From assembly GCF_000314975.1 (NCBI RefSeq), contig NZ_BAEN01000051.1:1-53153 (forward strand): DNA of 53,153 bases, in the 5' to 3' direction. This document shows, in pieces, positions 8,906 through 18,640 of the stretch. This DNA comes from Aliiglaciecola lipolytica E3 (GTDB lineage: Bacteria; Pseudomonadota; Gammaproteobacteria; Enterobacterales; Alteromonadaceae). Under the pieces are notes generated by a model that saw only the letters and a list, made by a program, of their open reading frames with translations, did not search any database and was not told the DNA's origin. Each line of letters starts with the position of its first letter. The first letter of the stretch is position 1. The translations under genes and the position numbers were made by a program.

Positions 8906-10246
8906 ATGAAAAAATTTAACTTACCTGCTGTATCAAAAATGCGCAAAAAAGACTTTTTATATGGCGTCGCTACAGCTTCTTTTCAGATTGAGGGGGCTTA
9001 TGAATCTAGGCTACCTTGTATTTGGGATACCTTTTGTGCCACTCCTGGAAAAATTCAAGATTCGTCAGACGGTAAGATAGCCTGTGATCACGTCAATCGT
9101 TGGCGTGAAGATATTGATCTCATTGAAAGCTTAGGAGTTGATGCTTACCGATTCTCGGTTTCATGGCCAAGAGTGATTAAGCAAGATGGCAATCTAAATT
9201 TAGAAGGTGTGAGCTTCTATTTGAATTTATTAGATGAATTGAATCGACGTAACATAAAACCCTTTGTCACTTTGTATCATTGGGATTTGCCGCAACACCT
9301 TGAGGACCAAGGAGGATGGCTAAACCGCGACACAGCATATCAATATCAGTTATATGTTGACCTTATCACGCAAGCATTTGGTTCCCGAGTGTATTCTTAT
9401 GCAACCTTTAACGAACCTTTTTGCTCCGCGTTTTTAGGTTATGAGGTTGGCGTTCATGCGCCAGGTAAAGCGAGTAAAGAGTTTGGACGCAAAGCCGCGC
9501 ATCACATTTTATTGGCCCATGGTTTAGGCATGCAAATGCTCTGTAAAAACAGTCCTGATAGCCTAAACGGTATAGTGCTGAATTTTACACCTTGTTATCC
9601 AGTTTCCGAAAACGCTGCCGATGTGCAGGCTGCAGACTTGGCCGATCAGTATATAAATCAATGGTATATCAAGCCAATAATGGACAAAGCCTACCCCGAC
9701 ATTTTGGCAAAATTACCCGAATCTCAACGGCCGGAAATTATGCCTGGCGACTTAGACATTATTGGTCAACCAATCGATTTTATAGGGGTTAATTTTTATA
9801 CCAGACTCACTTATTCCGCGCCTACCAAAAATGACGAATTCTATACAGAGCATGCTCACTTAGAACCCAAAACCGATATTGGCTGGGAGATATATCCACA
9901 AGCTTTTACTGATGTTTTGGTTAGACTAAATCATCTTTATTCGCTTCCGCCTATCTACATTACTGAAAATGGTGCAGCAATGGCAGATAAAATAGAGGAT
10001 GGTGAAATACGCGATCTCGATCGTATCGCCTATTATGATGCGCACCTTAATGCGGTTAATAATGCGATTGTGGCAGGTGTGAATATTCAAGGCTATTTTG
10101 CATGGAGCCTAATGGACAACTTTGAGTGGGCTGAAGGCTATCTGAAACGTTTTGGTTTAGTATATGTTGATTATGCAACTCAACAACGAACAGTTAAACA
10201 TAGTGGTTTGGCATACAAAGCGTTGTTGGCAGACCGCCAAGTTTAG
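8906..10246 (+). CDS. GH1 family beta-glucosidase
   Basis: This 446-residue enzyme has the length and full motif set of glycoside hydrolase family 1. The acid/base is E170 in TFNEP, the nucleophile is E354 in ITENG, and the N-terminal FLYGVATASFQIEG and late WSLMDNFEWAEGY signatures are present. It has no signal peptide, so it acts in the cytoplasm on imported beta-glucosides (beta-glucosidase or 6-phospho-beta-glucosidase; the non-phosphorylating symporter next door favours the former). It is first in a plus-strand operon with a GPH symporter and a LacI regulator. Its promoter carries a perfect palindromic operator. Confidence 0.95.
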   Translation: MKKFNLPAVSKMRKKDFLYGVATASFQIEGAYESRLPCIWDTFCATPGKIQDSSDGKIACDHVNRWREDIDLIESLGVDAYRFSVSWPRVIKQDGNLNLEGVSFYLNLLDELNRRNIKPFVTLYHWDLPQHLEDQGGWLNRDTAYQYQLYVDLITQAFGSRVYSYATFNEPFCSAFLGYEVGVHAPGKASKEFGRKAAHHILLAHGLGMQMLCKNSPDSLNGIVLNFTPCYPVSENAADVQAADLADQYINQWYIKPIMDKAYPDILAKLPESQRPEIMPGDLDIIGQPIDFIGVNFYTRLTYSAPTKNDEFYTEHAHLEPKTDIGWEIYPQAFTDVLVRLNHLYSLPPIYITENGAAMADKIEDGEIRDLDRIAYYDAHLNAVNNAIVAGVNIQGYFAWSLMDNFEWAEGYLKRFGLVYVDYATQQRTVKHSGLAYKALLADRQV

Positions 10247-10292
10247 TTGTTGAATTCATGAAACATTATTTGTAAACAAGGACTTGTTCCCT

Positions 10293-11834
10293 ATGTCTAA
10301 ACTACCCCTATATGAAAAAGTTGGATATGCCATGGGAGATGCTGCGGCTAATCTAGTATGGCGTGGCGCACTTGCATATCTCGCAGTGTTTTACACTGAC
10401 ACCTTTGGGTTAGCAGCATCGGCAGCTGCTATCTTGTTTCTAGTTGTACGTTTATCCGACGGTGTTACCGATATTATTATGGGTATGATTGCTGATCGGA
10501 CTAACACGTCATGGGGAAAATTTCGTCCTTGGATTCTTTGGTCCACGCCATTTCTTTGCGTTTTTATGGTGTTGTGTTTCACCACTCCTGATTTTAATGA
10601 TACCGGAAAGTTAATATACGCCTACGTAACCTACATTGGATTAACGTTAGCCTACACAATGAATAACGTACCTTATTCCGCATTAATGGGGGTGATGACC
10701 GCAAATGATAAGGAGCGCACTAGCTTGTCAGGTTTCCGCTTTGCAGGCGCGTTTTTAGGTGGTCTGCTGGTGATGGGGTTCTTACCAACCTTGGTAAAAT
10801 ATTTCGGTGAAGGCAACGATGCTATTGGCTATCAGTACACAATGTACGTCTTTGCTGCGCTACTTTGCGTGTTAATGCTAATTACTGTCTTTACCACCAA
10901 GGAAAGAGTTATTCCCGTTCAGCAATCGTCAAATGGGTTGGCAGTTGAGCTACGAGATTTAATGACACATTTACCTTTTTTATTAGCCCCCTTAATTAGC
11001 ATTACTGCTTTCTTTTATTATCGAAATCTAATTAGCGGAATTATATTTGTTTTGGTTTTTGCTGTCATAGGCGTCTTAATAAAGAGGTTGATTAAAGATG
11101 ACAACAAGGAAGTCACAGGCTCTAAAAGAGACATGCTTGACCTTATCACCAACAAGCCTTGGTTGATTCTATTGGGAATGGGATTCTTAACCATGATGTT
11201 TAATGGCATCAAATACGGCGTTATTGCTTACTATTTTAAATACTATATTGGTGATGCATTGCTTGTAGGACAGTATTTTATAGGTCTTTTAGTGGTCTCT
11301 ATTTTAGGTGCTTTGTGCACAAGTTTTTTAGCGAATAAATTTGGTCGCAGGAATTTATTTATTATAGCGATGGTACTCAGCAGCTTAATTACATGCGGCT
11401 TCTATTGGATCCCCGAAAAAGACGTTTCTATGGTCTTTGTATTAGGTTGTAGCGCCGAGTTTTTTGCAGCCATGATGCCTACACTATTTTTCTCAATGTT
11501 GGGCGATTCCGCGGATTATTCGGAGTGGCGTAATGGCAGACGAGCTACTGGGTTAATATATTCCGCAGGAACTTTTGTACAAAAAACCGGAGGTGGTTTT
11601 GCAGGAGCATTGGTGCTAGTGGTTTTAGCTAAATATGGTTATGATGGCATGGATTTAAGTACAATCAACGCAGCTTTGCCCGGTATGAAGCAACTCATGA
11701 GCTTTATTCCTGCTGCGTTCGGATTTGCAGGCGCAATTTTGATGGTTTTTTATCCATTAACTGAAAAGCTGCAACAACAAATATTAGAAGAACTCACAGA
11801 ACGTCGCAATGCACCTATTTTAAGCACTGTATAA
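10293..11834 (+). CDS. GPH-family sugar:cation symporter (MFS)
   Basis: This is a 513-residue membrane protein with about 12 hydrophobic segments. The N-terminal KVGYAMGDAAANLVW and the following FYTDTFGL are typical of the glycoside-pentoside-hexuronide:cation symporters (MelB-like). The internal ADRTNTSWGKFRPWILW loop near 69-85 is the conserved family loop. The ATG at 10293 is chosen over an in-frame TTG at 10284 because ACAAGGA lies at a workable distance. It follows the GH1 gene by 46 bp and probably imports the disaccharide or glucoside that the GH1 enzyme hydrolyses. Confidence 0.92.
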   Translation: MSKLPLYEKVGYAMGDAAANLVWRGALAYLAVFYTDTFGLAASAAAILFLVVRLSDGVTDIIMGMIADRTNTSWGKFRPWILWSTPFLCVFMVLCFTTPDFNDTGKLIYAYVTYIGLTLAYTMNNVPYSALMGVMTANDKERTSLSGFRFAGAFLGGLLVMGFLPTLVKYFGEGNDAIGYQYTMYVFAALLCVLMLITVFTTKERVIPVQQSSNGLAVELRDLMTHLPFLLAPLISITAFFYYRNLISGIIFVLVFAVIGVLIKRLIKDDNKEVTGSKRDMLDLITNKPWLILLGMGFLTMMFNGIKYGVIAYYFKYYIGDALLVGQYFIGLLVVSILGALCTSFLANKFGRRNLFIIAMVLSSLITCGFYWIPEKDVSMVFVLGCSAEFFAAMMPTLFFSMLGDSADYSEWRNGRRATGLIYSAGTFVQKTGGGFAGALVLVVLAKYGYDGMDLSTINAALPGMKQLMSFIPAAFGFAGAILMVFYPLTEKLQQQILEELTERRNAPILSTV

Positions 11835-11880
11835 GTGATGGTTGAGTAATTAAGTAGAAACTTGATTTAAGAGCGAAGTA

Positions 11881-12879
11881 ATGGCAACAATTTATGAAGT
11901 GGCGAAGTTAGCAGGTGTTTCGGTATCTACGGTTTCCCGCGTATTAAACGGTCGTTCGACAGTTAATCAACAACTCAAAGCAAAAGTTGATAACGCCATA
12001 TCGCTACTTTCATATAGCCCGAATTCGGTGGCTAGATCACTTGCATCTAGCCGTTCAAACAGTGTTGGCATTCTTGTTTCTGAAATAAATAGTCACTTCT
12101 TTTGTAACATGTTAACTGCGGTTGAATTAACGTTGCGGCAAGCCAATAAACACTCGATTATTACCGTAGGTCACAACGATTTAGAGCAAGAACAAGAAGG
12201 GGTAGACTTCCTGATTGGACGCAATTGTGATGCATTAATATTGCATGTTGAAGCACTGACAGATGATATGCTGAGAAAAGTAAATCGTGACAATACTCCT
12301 ATCGCATTAATTAATAGAGTCGTTCCGGGCATGGAAGAAGCCTGTATCAGTCTGGATAACGAATTAGGTGGTTATTTAGGTACCCGCCACCTTATAGAAT
12401 CCGGTCATACTAAAATTGCTTATATCGCAGGTCCAACTTCAAAAGTTGATGCAAACCAACGACTCGCAGGCCACAAACGAGCGCTAAAAGAAGCTGGGCT
12501 AAAGATTGATCAAAACCTATTTTATCAAGGGAACTATTTGGAGTCAGACGGTGTTGACGGATTAACTGAATTGTTGAAAGACAATAAGGAGTTTACCGCC
12601 TTAGTTTGCGCCAATGACTGGATGGCGTCTGGTGCAATAACCTGTGCTCGCGATATGGGGCTAGATTTGCCAAAAGATCTTTCTATCATCGGCTACGATA
12701 ACGACTTACTTGCGCATCTTCTTTATCCGCAGCTGACTACGCTACATAACCCTATCTACGACATGGGTGAAATGGCAGCAAAGTACATCCTAAATACCGT
12801 TTACAAAGAAAGTAACCCCATAAAAAACCTGTTCGGCCCAGAGCTCATAACACGAAACTCTGTTAGTCCATTGCCCTAA
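11881..12879 (+). CDS. LacI-family transcriptional regulator
   Basis: This 332-residue regulator has an N-terminal LacI helix-turn-helix (TIYEVAKLAGVSVSTVSRVLNG, residues 3-24), a hinge with SPNSVARSLAS near 45-55, and a periplasmic-binding-protein-like sugar-sensing domain to the C-terminus. It is the third gene of the GH1 operon. The palindromes at 8764 and 8501 are the natural candidates for its binding sites, implying control of its own operon and of the divergent TonB receptor, with the imported sugar as likely inducer. The effector is not readable from sequence. Confidence 0.95.
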   Translation: MATIYEVAKLAGVSVSTVSRVLNGRSTVNQQLKAKVDNAISLLSYSPNSVARSLASSRSNSVGILVSEINSHFFCNMLTAVELTLRQANKHSIITVGHNDLEQEQEGVDFLIGRNCDALILHVEALTDDMLRKVNRDNTPIALINRVVPGMEEACISLDNELGGYLGTRHLIESGHTKIAYIAGPTSKVDANQRLAGHKRALKEAGLKIDQNLFYQGNYLESDGVDGLTELLKDNKEFTALVCANDWMASGAITCARDMGLDLPKDLSIIGYDNDLLAHLLYPQLTTLHNPIYDMGEMAAKYILNTVYKESNPIKNLFGPELITRNSVSPLP

Positions 12880-13086
12880 AATAGATTCTACGCCTTATCA
12901 AAATGGTATGACTGGTTTAGGCTTTTTCTAAAACATGTAAGTGTGTACTAACTTACTAGAATCAACAAAAATTCCTATATCAAACTAATTACAAACTCGT
13001 AAAAAATGATCTCTAAAAAAATGCATTAGGCGAAGTTGACCTTATCCAGTAATTTAATTTAATTTGAGGAATACAAACTAAAACAA

Positions 13087-13671
13087 TCAGCACTCAAACG
13101 CGGTGCAGAAAAATTCTAATGTGGTGTAAAGTTTGTCTTCGTCAGTTTCAGATTTTACCGAAAGTGCGATTCCTCGCATCAGAGTCATTAATACATCTGC
13201 TAGTTCTTCTGCACTTTCTGAACCTAATTCATGCAGTCGATTTTTGAGACATAACTGGATTGCTATTTGGTAGTTTTCTATTTCTGAGAGTAACGATTTA
13301 TTTCGACAAAAAGTGTTACCTTGTAATATGAGACATCCACACTTTTGATTGTCATTGAGGTAAAATTCCAAGCTCATTTCTAAGCATTGTCTGAACATTT
13401 CACTAGAGTTGTTTGAAGCCTTGAGCACCGTTTCAAGATTTCCGAAAAACTTTGATTTGTAGAGCGCAATAGCTTGTGAAAAAAGCGTCTGTTTATTTCC
13501 ATAGGTTGCGTATAACGATGTGGGGGTAGCAGCTAAATTACGACAAAGTTCTGCCACAGACACATTTTCAAATCCGTACTTTTGAAACAGCGTCAGTGCT
13601 TTCTCTAAGCCATTATCAGCATCGAGTTTTCGTGGTCGTCCTCGGGTCTGTTTATTTTTTGTATCATTCAT
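13087..13671 (-). CDS. TetR/AcrR-family transcriptional regulator
   Basis: This 194-residue protein has an N-terminal RGRPRK tail followed by a TetR helix-turn-helix (residues about 22-60, with ALTLFQKYGFENVSVAEL and TSLYATYGNKQTLF). The C-terminal ligand-binding part contains a CGCLI segment with several cysteines (near 110-125). It stands alone on the minus strand, convergent with the LacI gene, and no obvious target gene is adjacent. A short palindrome upstream of its start may be an autoregulatory site. Confidence 0.9.
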   Translation of the reverse strand: MNDTKNKQTRGRPRKLDADNGLEKALTLFQKYGFENVSVAELCRNLAATPTSLYATYGNKQTLFSQAIALYKSKFFGNLETVLKASNNSSEMFRQCLEMSLEFYLNDNQKCGCLILQGNTFCRNKSLLSEIENYQIAIQLCLKNRLHELGSESAEELADVLMTLMRGIALSVKSETDEDKLYTTLEFFCTAFEC

Positions 13672-13704
13672 TACAAATATCGTGCTCTAAGCCTATACTT
13701 TTAT

Positions 13705-13720
13705 TGTATTAAACGATACA
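13705..13720. promoter_or_regulatory. Possible TetR operator (TGTAT-N6-ATACA)
   Basis: TGTAT (13705-13709) and ATACA (13716-13720) form an inverted repeat 34 bp upstream of the TetR start codon. Partial copies (CGATACA near 13818) occur further upstream. TetR-type regulators commonly bind such palindromes in their own promoter. Confidence 0.4.
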
Positions 13721-13920
13721 TAAACAGTAAAAGCAAGTCGTGTGGCTATTTGTTGTATTTTTACTATGATTTACTTTGGGACGAGTATTTGATTTTTTGG
13801 TGTTTAATGTAGTCATCGATACAAAATATATACTAGTTTGAAAAGTTTTTAATGTAGTGAGTGTTACAAATATAAATTCGAAGAGCAAAAATTCTACTTT
13901 TTGGTGTTTTGTAAGGTACT

Positions 13921-13956
13921 AAAAAAAGATTTTATGAGCGGTAATGAACCGCTCAT
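13921..13956 (-). terminator. Rho-independent terminator of the hem operon
   Basis: On the minus strand ATGAGCGGT and ACCGCTCAT (13948-13956 and 13934-13942) form a perfect 9-bp stem with a 5-nt loop, followed by a U-rich tail (the A-run at 13921-13927). The stem overlaps the hemY stop codon. Confidence 0.8.
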
Positions 13957-15125
13957 GACTCATTCAAGACGGTTTTCTTGTAGAGCTCTAAGGCGTGAAT
14001 ATTGTCTTTTTGGGCTTCTTTTATTTGTGCGAGTAACAGCACATCTCGACGTTCATTGGCGAGTTTAATTGCTCTAGAAAGTGCTTTTTCGGCGAGTAAA
14101 TAATCCCCAGAATTATATGCAAGTTGACCCAACGTAGATAACAATTCAACGTTAGAATCGTCCTTTTTAATCCAACTTTCCAGTTGCTTAATAGCACCAT
14201 TTGTTTGTGTATTTTTAAGCTGTCTATATAAAGTATAGAGCACTGGAACAGGACCACTTTTTTGGCCGTTTACTAAAATAGTTTGCGCTTCTTCATACAT
14301 TTTTTGATCTATCAATTGCTGAGAATAAGCCGCAATTTGACCTGGTTCTTTACGCACGCCTCTTGGTAAAGATTGCCATTTTTCCTTTAATTTTAGTGCA
14401 CCTTCTTTACTTGCTATTTCAGCAAACTCACCTTTCGATGCTTTTAATAACCAGTAGTCGTATTCATCTCCAAGTGGCTTTTTCCACTTTTTAACGTTCT
14501 CTCTTAATATCGAATACTTACCCGTTTGGTCTAATGCTCTGGCCCAAATTTTAATGATGTCAGGATCATTTTTAATTTTATCTGACGAATCACTTATGTG
14601 TGTAAGCACTTGCTCACATTTGTTTTCGATCATTAAATCACGTAATAGACACAAATTAGCGGCTAACGCGGTTTTGTCTTTTTCTGCTGCTTCATACCAA
14701 AGTTCACGTGCTTCTAACTTATGATTTAGTTGCGCTTCTACTTCAGCTAGGGCGAGTAAATTTATGCCGTCAAAATCTTCACGACGAATTTTTTCGAGTG
14801 ATTTTTTGGCGTCTAAATAGTTACCTTCAGCCAATGAAATCAAGCCGTTCGTGAACGCTTTTTGTTTACGTCTGCTGCTAAATCCAAATAGCCAATCTTG
14901 CGAACCGGCTAAAATATCTATTAGCTTTCGAACGACTATTAACGTCAACCAAGCTACAAAAAACAGACTGACGACAAGTACGATAAACCCAAAAATAGAC
15001 ACTTGGTAGGTGCCGCTTTCTAACGCAATTAAAAAGTATCCTTGATAATTTATCAGGGCAGGACCTGCATATAGTCCGACTATAATAAGGCCTACAAGAA
15101 TTAACAGTAGAATGATCTTTTTCAT
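13953..15125 (-). CDS. hemY: HemY-like inner-membrane TPR protein
   Basis: This 390-residue protein has two N-terminal membrane segments (about 3-22 and 42-66) followed by an alpha-helical TPR-like region, as in proteobacterial HemY of the hemCDXY operon. This is not the Bacillus protoporphyrinogen oxidase that shares the name. Its function is not firmly established; it is linked to late haem synthesis by operon position. It overlaps hemX by 4 bp (15122-15125) and is followed at once by a strong terminator. Confidence 0.9.
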   Translation of the reverse strand: MKKIILLLILVGLIIVGLYAGPALINYQGYFLIALESGTYQVSIFGFIVLVVSLFFVAWLTLIVVRKLIDILAGSQDWLFGFSSRRKQKAFTNGLISLAEGNYLDAKKSLEKIRREDFDGINLLALAEVEAQLNHKLEARELWYEAAEKDKTALAANLCLLRDLMIENKCEQVLTHISDSSDKIKNDPDIIKIWARALDQTGKYSILRENVKKWKKPLGDEYDYWLLKASKGEFAEIASKEGALKLKEKWQSLPRGVRKEPGQIAAYSQQLIDQKMYEEAQTILVNGQKSGPVPVLYTLYRQLKNTQTNGAIKQLESWIKKDDSNVELLSTLGQLAYNSGDYLLAEKALSRAIKLANERRDVLLLAQIKEAQKDNIHALELYKKTVLNES

Positions 15126-16309
15126 AGTTCAAACTTCCCGTTTGAAAATGAATCACTCATTCGATCTTCCAAAATATCCTGCAATGGTTTAGCTGAATCG
15201 AGTTGTTGAGGATACTTACGAGCAACATTTGTATCTTCCAAATTGCGTAAAGCACCCAATAAGCTCTCGACCTCAGTGGTTTCAAGATCGAAATGTTCGA
15301 CTAATAAGCCAATCGCCCGTTGCAAACTTTGTTTATATAAAGTGTCTTGCTCTTTCATAATGGCTGTTTGAGCTTGCATTAACGCAAATCTGAGTTGTTC
15401 TCTGGCTAACCATTGTTGCTGTTCTGACAACAAGGGTTTTACTGGGCCTTCGTTCGCTTGATACTTAAAGTTGCTTTCGATATACGCCCAAACTCTTGCC
15501 ATACCGGTTAGTTCTTGAGGCTCGAATCCTTTCACTTCCACTTCAGGTAAAGATAATGGCAGATTACTAACTTGTTGCACCATGCCTGACAATGAAAGAG
15601 CTATGGAGGTTAATGACACCTGATTGACTTGTTGTAAATTCTGTATGTCGCTGGCGATAAACTGCCTTACAGGTAATAAAGAAGGGTCGGCTAAATCTTG
15701 TAGTCGACTATCTGCGGCTTGCAACATAGCGATTGCAGTACGCACATCGTTTTCTAACCAAAGTTTTCGACCCGACATGCGCACTAGATAGTCTGCTTCG
15801 GCAAGCAACCAATCTGCTGGGCGTCGCCCTGATATCTCAGCTAAATTTTTACTGTTTGATTGCGCTTGCATTATAGCTTGCGAGATAAGCTCATTCTGTT
15901 TATCAATTGCTTGTTGTTGATCTGATTCTTGTTCCGCCAAAGAACGACGTAACTGGTCGATAGTTTGCGCTTGTGCGGAAATCGCATTTTTTTGCGAAGC
16001 GATTTCTGTGTTTTCAGTGTTCTTGTCGTTTTCCCACTGCTGCCAAAACCAATAACCAGCCCCTGCAAGTGCTAATATTAGACACAAATTAATCAATGTG
16101 ACGAACCACAATAAGCCTGTTTTGGCTTTGTTTTTATACGCAGCAGGCTCTTTAACTGGGGCGCTCTTAGTTTTAGGCGTGATTGGCGGTTTGTCAGATT
16201 TTGATTTAGCCTTTGCTGGCTCATCTTTGACCTCGACGTACGACGCATTCTCAATTTCCAAGGCTTTCATTTCCTCTTCCAATGCCGTGATTTTGTCTTT
16301 TTCCGTCAT
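15122..16309 (-). CDS. hemX: HemX-like membrane protein
   Basis: This 395-residue protein has a charged N-terminal region of about 70 residues, one transmembrane helix near residues 67-90 (GLLWFVTLINLCLILALAGAG), a coiled-coil Gln-rich stretch near 105-150, and a C-terminal HemX domain containing RPADWLLAEADYLVRMSGRKLWLE. It is often annotated as a uroporphyrinogen-III C-methyltransferase, but it has no SAM-methyltransferase motifs, so that name is misleading. It sits between hemD (adjacent) and hemY (4-bp overlap). Confidence 0.92.
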   Translation of the reverse strand: MTEKDKITALEEEMKALEIENASYVEVKDEPAKAKSKSDKPPITPKTKSAPVKEPAAYKNKAKTGLLWFVTLINLCLILALAGAGYWFWQQWENDKNTENTEIASQKNAISAQAQTIDQLRRSLAEQESDQQQAIDKQNELISQAIMQAQSNSKNLAEISGRRPADWLLAEADYLVRMSGRKLWLENDVRTAIAMLQAADSRLQDLADPSLLPVRQFIASDIQNLQQVNQVSLTSIALSLSGMVQQVSNLPLSLPEVEVKGFEPQELTGMARVWAYIESNFKYQANEGPVKPLLSEQQQWLAREQLRFALMQAQTAIMKEQDTLYKQSLQRAIGLLVEHFDLETTEVESLLGALRNLEDTNVARKYPQQLDSAKPLQDILEDRMSDSFSNGKFEL

Positions 16310-17044
16310 TTAGCGCTCCAAAAATTGATTGATTGCGTCTTTTAGTTGCTCGTCTCTTGCACCGGCACTCAAATATACGTGCTGTATACCAAGTTTAGCC
16401 GCATAATCGGCTAGACGCTGACTAACCAGAATCCAAGGTGTAGATTTTAACCAATTTTGGTCAAATTTGTCCCATGCAGCTTGGATAATTTCACCACTTG
16501 TCGCCACAATACATTGAATATCATGTTGCTGCCAATTATCTGTTTGCGAATAGTTTGAACAAACTAGGCGGTTATATAAATCGATATTTTCTACATTTGC
16601 ACCACGGCGCTTCAATTCAGCAGGCAACATATCTCTTCCGCCTACGCCTTTTAATAAATAAACTGTCGTGTCAGTTAAATCTTGCAACTGGGGCAATGAC
16701 AACAAGCCCTCAGAGTTTGCCATGTCAGGTACATATACCTGTGATGTCAATTGAGATAACCGCTCGCCAGTACTGGGGCCAACTGCAAAAACTGACATTT
16801 CCTTTGGCCAACTTTCGATGCTATCAATCATAATATCTGCAGCATGAGTACTCACAAATATGCATTTGCATTGACTAAGTTGATTCACATTTTTGCTTAA
16901 AATATCTTGTTTAAAATGAACCAGGTTTTGCTGATTAATATCAATTTCAATCAGTCCTATACCCACAGCATTGATGGCGTGTCGCTGCAAATAATCGGTG
17001 CTTTGCGCGACTTTTTCTTTTGGTCGAAACAATAGAATTGTCAT
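16310..17044 (-). CDS. hemD: Uroporphyrinogen-III synthase
   Basis: This 244-residue protein fits the uroporphyrinogen-III synthase family in length, with an N-terminal RPKEKVAQS-type segment, the inter-domain F-V-S-T-H-A-A-D strand near 92-99, and VYLLKGVGGRDMLPAELKRRGA near 148-169. The enzyme cyclises hydroxymethylbilane with inversion of ring D. Sequence conservation in the family is low, so operon position (5 nt after hemC, directly before hemX) is important evidence. Confidence 0.93.
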   Translation of the reverse strand: MTILLFRPKEKVAQSTDYLQRHAINAVGIGLIEIDINQQNLVHFKQDILSKNVNQLSQCKCIFVSTHAADIMIDSIESWPKEMSVFAVGPSTGERLSQLTSQVYVPDMANSEGLLSLPQLQDLTDTTVYLLKGVGGRDMLPAELKRRGANVENIDLYNRLVCSNYSQTDNWQQHDIQCIVATSGEIIQAAWDKFDQNWLKSTPWILVSQRLADYAAKLGIQHVYLSAGARDEQLKDAINQFLER

Positions 17045-17049
17045 TCAGA

Positions 17050-17976
17050 TTACACGTAGGCTTCTTTTAGGTAATCATCGGCTCCTTGAGCCAGCAATTT
17101 TTCTGCAACTGCAACGCCAAGGGCTTCTGGTTCAGACATATCGCCATATTGTTCGGCTACAATTATTTGCTTTCCGGAAATTGAGCCTACCAAGCCTCGC
17201 AAATGCAATTGATTGTCCACTATTTCACAGAAACTACCGATGGGTACCTGACAGCCACCTTGCAACTTAGCATTTAAAGCTCGTTCAGCTACTACACATG
17301 TGGCAGTTTCTGGGTGGTTCAACGGCTGTAAAAGCGCAACTAAATCAGCATCGTCGGTACGACACTCAATGCCTACCGCACCTTGTCCTACGGCGGGCAG
17401 TGACACTCTGGAACTCATTTCTTGGCGAATTCGGTCTGCCATGCCTAAACGAATTAAACCTGCACAGGCAAGTATAATCGCGTCATATTGCCCATCATCT
17501 AATTTAGCTAATCGGGTATTAACGTTGCCGCGCAGATCTTTAATTTTAATGTCGGGGCGATAAGCTTTGAGTTGGACCTGTCGGCGCAGGCTAGATGTGC
17601 CCACAACTGCACCTTGCGGAAGGGAAACGATATCTTCGAATTTATTCGAAACAAACGCATCAAATGGATTCTCGCGTTTGCATATAGCGTGCAATCCAAA
17701 CCCTTGCGGGAATTCGACAGGTACATCTTTCATAGAGTGTACAGCAATGTCGGCTTCGCCTTTTTGCATGGCAACTTCTAATTCTTTAATGAAGAGCCCT
17801 TTACCACCAACTTTAGCCAATGGGGTATCTAAAATCACATCGCCCTTGGTGGTCATCGGCACTAATTCCACCTGAATATGGGGATGTGCTTTTTCTAATT
17901 CTGCTTTAACAAATTCTGCTTGCCATAGTGCTAGTGCACTTTTACGTGTAGCGATTTTGATTACTGAGCGTGTCAT
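17050..17976 (-). CDS. hemC: Hydroxymethylbilane synthase (porphobilinogen deaminase)
   Basis: This 308-residue enzyme polymerises four porphobilinogens into hydroxymethylbilane. It shows [10 protein letters not shown] near 11-20, [10 protein letters not shown] near 58-67, AVHSMKDVP near 78-86, TSSLRRQ near 127-133, and [10 protein letters not shown], where C242 is the dipyrromethane-cofactor cysteine. The ATG at 17976 is preferred over an upstream in-frame ATG because GGATGG lies just before it and the protein then begins [13 protein letters not shown] like its homologues. It is the first gene of hemCDXY. Confidence 0.97.
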   Translation of the reverse strand: MTRSVIKIATRKSALALWQAEFVKAELEKAHPHIQVELVPMTTKGDVILDTPLAKVGGKGLFIKELEVAMQKGEADIAVHSMKDVPVEFPQGFGLHAICKRENPFDAFVSNKFEDIVSLPQGAVVGTSSLRRQVQLKAYRPDIKIKDLRGNVNTRLAKLDDGQYDAIILACAGLIRLGMADRIRQEMSSRVSLPAVGQGAVGIECRTDDADLVALLQPLNHPETATCVVAERALNAKLQGGCQVPIGSFCEIVDNQLHLRGLVGSISGKQIIVAEQYGDMSEPEALGVAVAEKLLAQGADDYLKEAYV

Positions 17977-18098
17977 AAACCATCCGTTCAATCATTTGGG
18001 ACCATTTTAAGGTTTTGCGGCACGGATTGGTACAGGCTAACAGTAAAAAACTGATTAAGTTTGCTGATATACAACCATAAGATAAATAGTGTGTGAGA

Positions 18099-18545
18099 CT
18101 ATAAATCAACAACAATGGGATATTGTTCATCTGCTTGTTGAATAAACTCAGCGCTATTATTTAACCATTCCCGCTTAATACTATTGCTATAGTTTAGGTA
18201 AAGTTTGCCATCTATGATGCTAAACGCGTCTTCATCAATTCCTACCAATCGTCCTTCTGACATGGCAAATGCACAGTAACCACCATACTGAGGCGCGTAC
18301 TTCTCTGGGTCGGTAATAAACATGTCGCGATGCTGTTCATTGGCAAAGTGCCATTGTGCTCCGCGCCACTTTGTAGTGATGTTTTTATTGCCTTTTACGG
18401 CTTTATTTTGTGTGAAATAAGCGACAGTGTCATAACCATAAATAGCATGATTATTAAAAAAGCCAGTTTCGATCGGATCAGAAGCATATACTCCTGTAGT
18501 GAAGAGTGTAATGAGAAAAAATAAAAAGTAGCGTACATGTTTCAT
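18099..18545 (-). CDS. Secreted YHS-domain protein
   Basis: This 148-residue protein has an N-terminal signal peptide (hydrophobic core 5-20, cleavage near VYAS) and a YHS domain: HAIYGYDTVAYF near 34-45, W-x-F-x-x-x-x-H-R-D-M-F near 66-77, and Y-G-G-Y-C-A-F-A near 87-94. YHS domains are small, Cys-containing and often metal-linked. It is a single gene between hemC and the carboxypeptidase gene, with no evident operon partner. Confidence 0.88.
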   Translation of the reverse strand: MKHVRYFLFFLITLFTTGVYASDPIETGFFNNHAIYGYDTVAYFTQNKAVKGNKNITTKWRGAQWHFANEQHRDMFITDPEKYAPQYGGYCAFAMSEGRLVGIDEDAFSIIDGKLYLNYSNSIKREWLNNSAEFIQQADEQYPIVVDL

Positions 18546-18640
18546 AGTTGTTCCAGTTTAATAAGTATCAAGTCGGTACTTATTAAACCGGAAATAGCAC
18601 AAAGTTATTTCATCACGTTTTTATCACAAAATGACTTTTG

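Noticed and set aside
12880-13086. Intrinsic terminator between the LacI and TetR genes
   Set aside because: Only a loose GCC...GGC pairing with a long loop was found, too weak to report.
15122-16309. Calling HemX a uroporphyrinogen-III methyltransferase
   Set aside because: The SAM-methyltransferase motifs are absent; the protein is a membrane-anchored coiled-coil HemX, so the common name would mislead.
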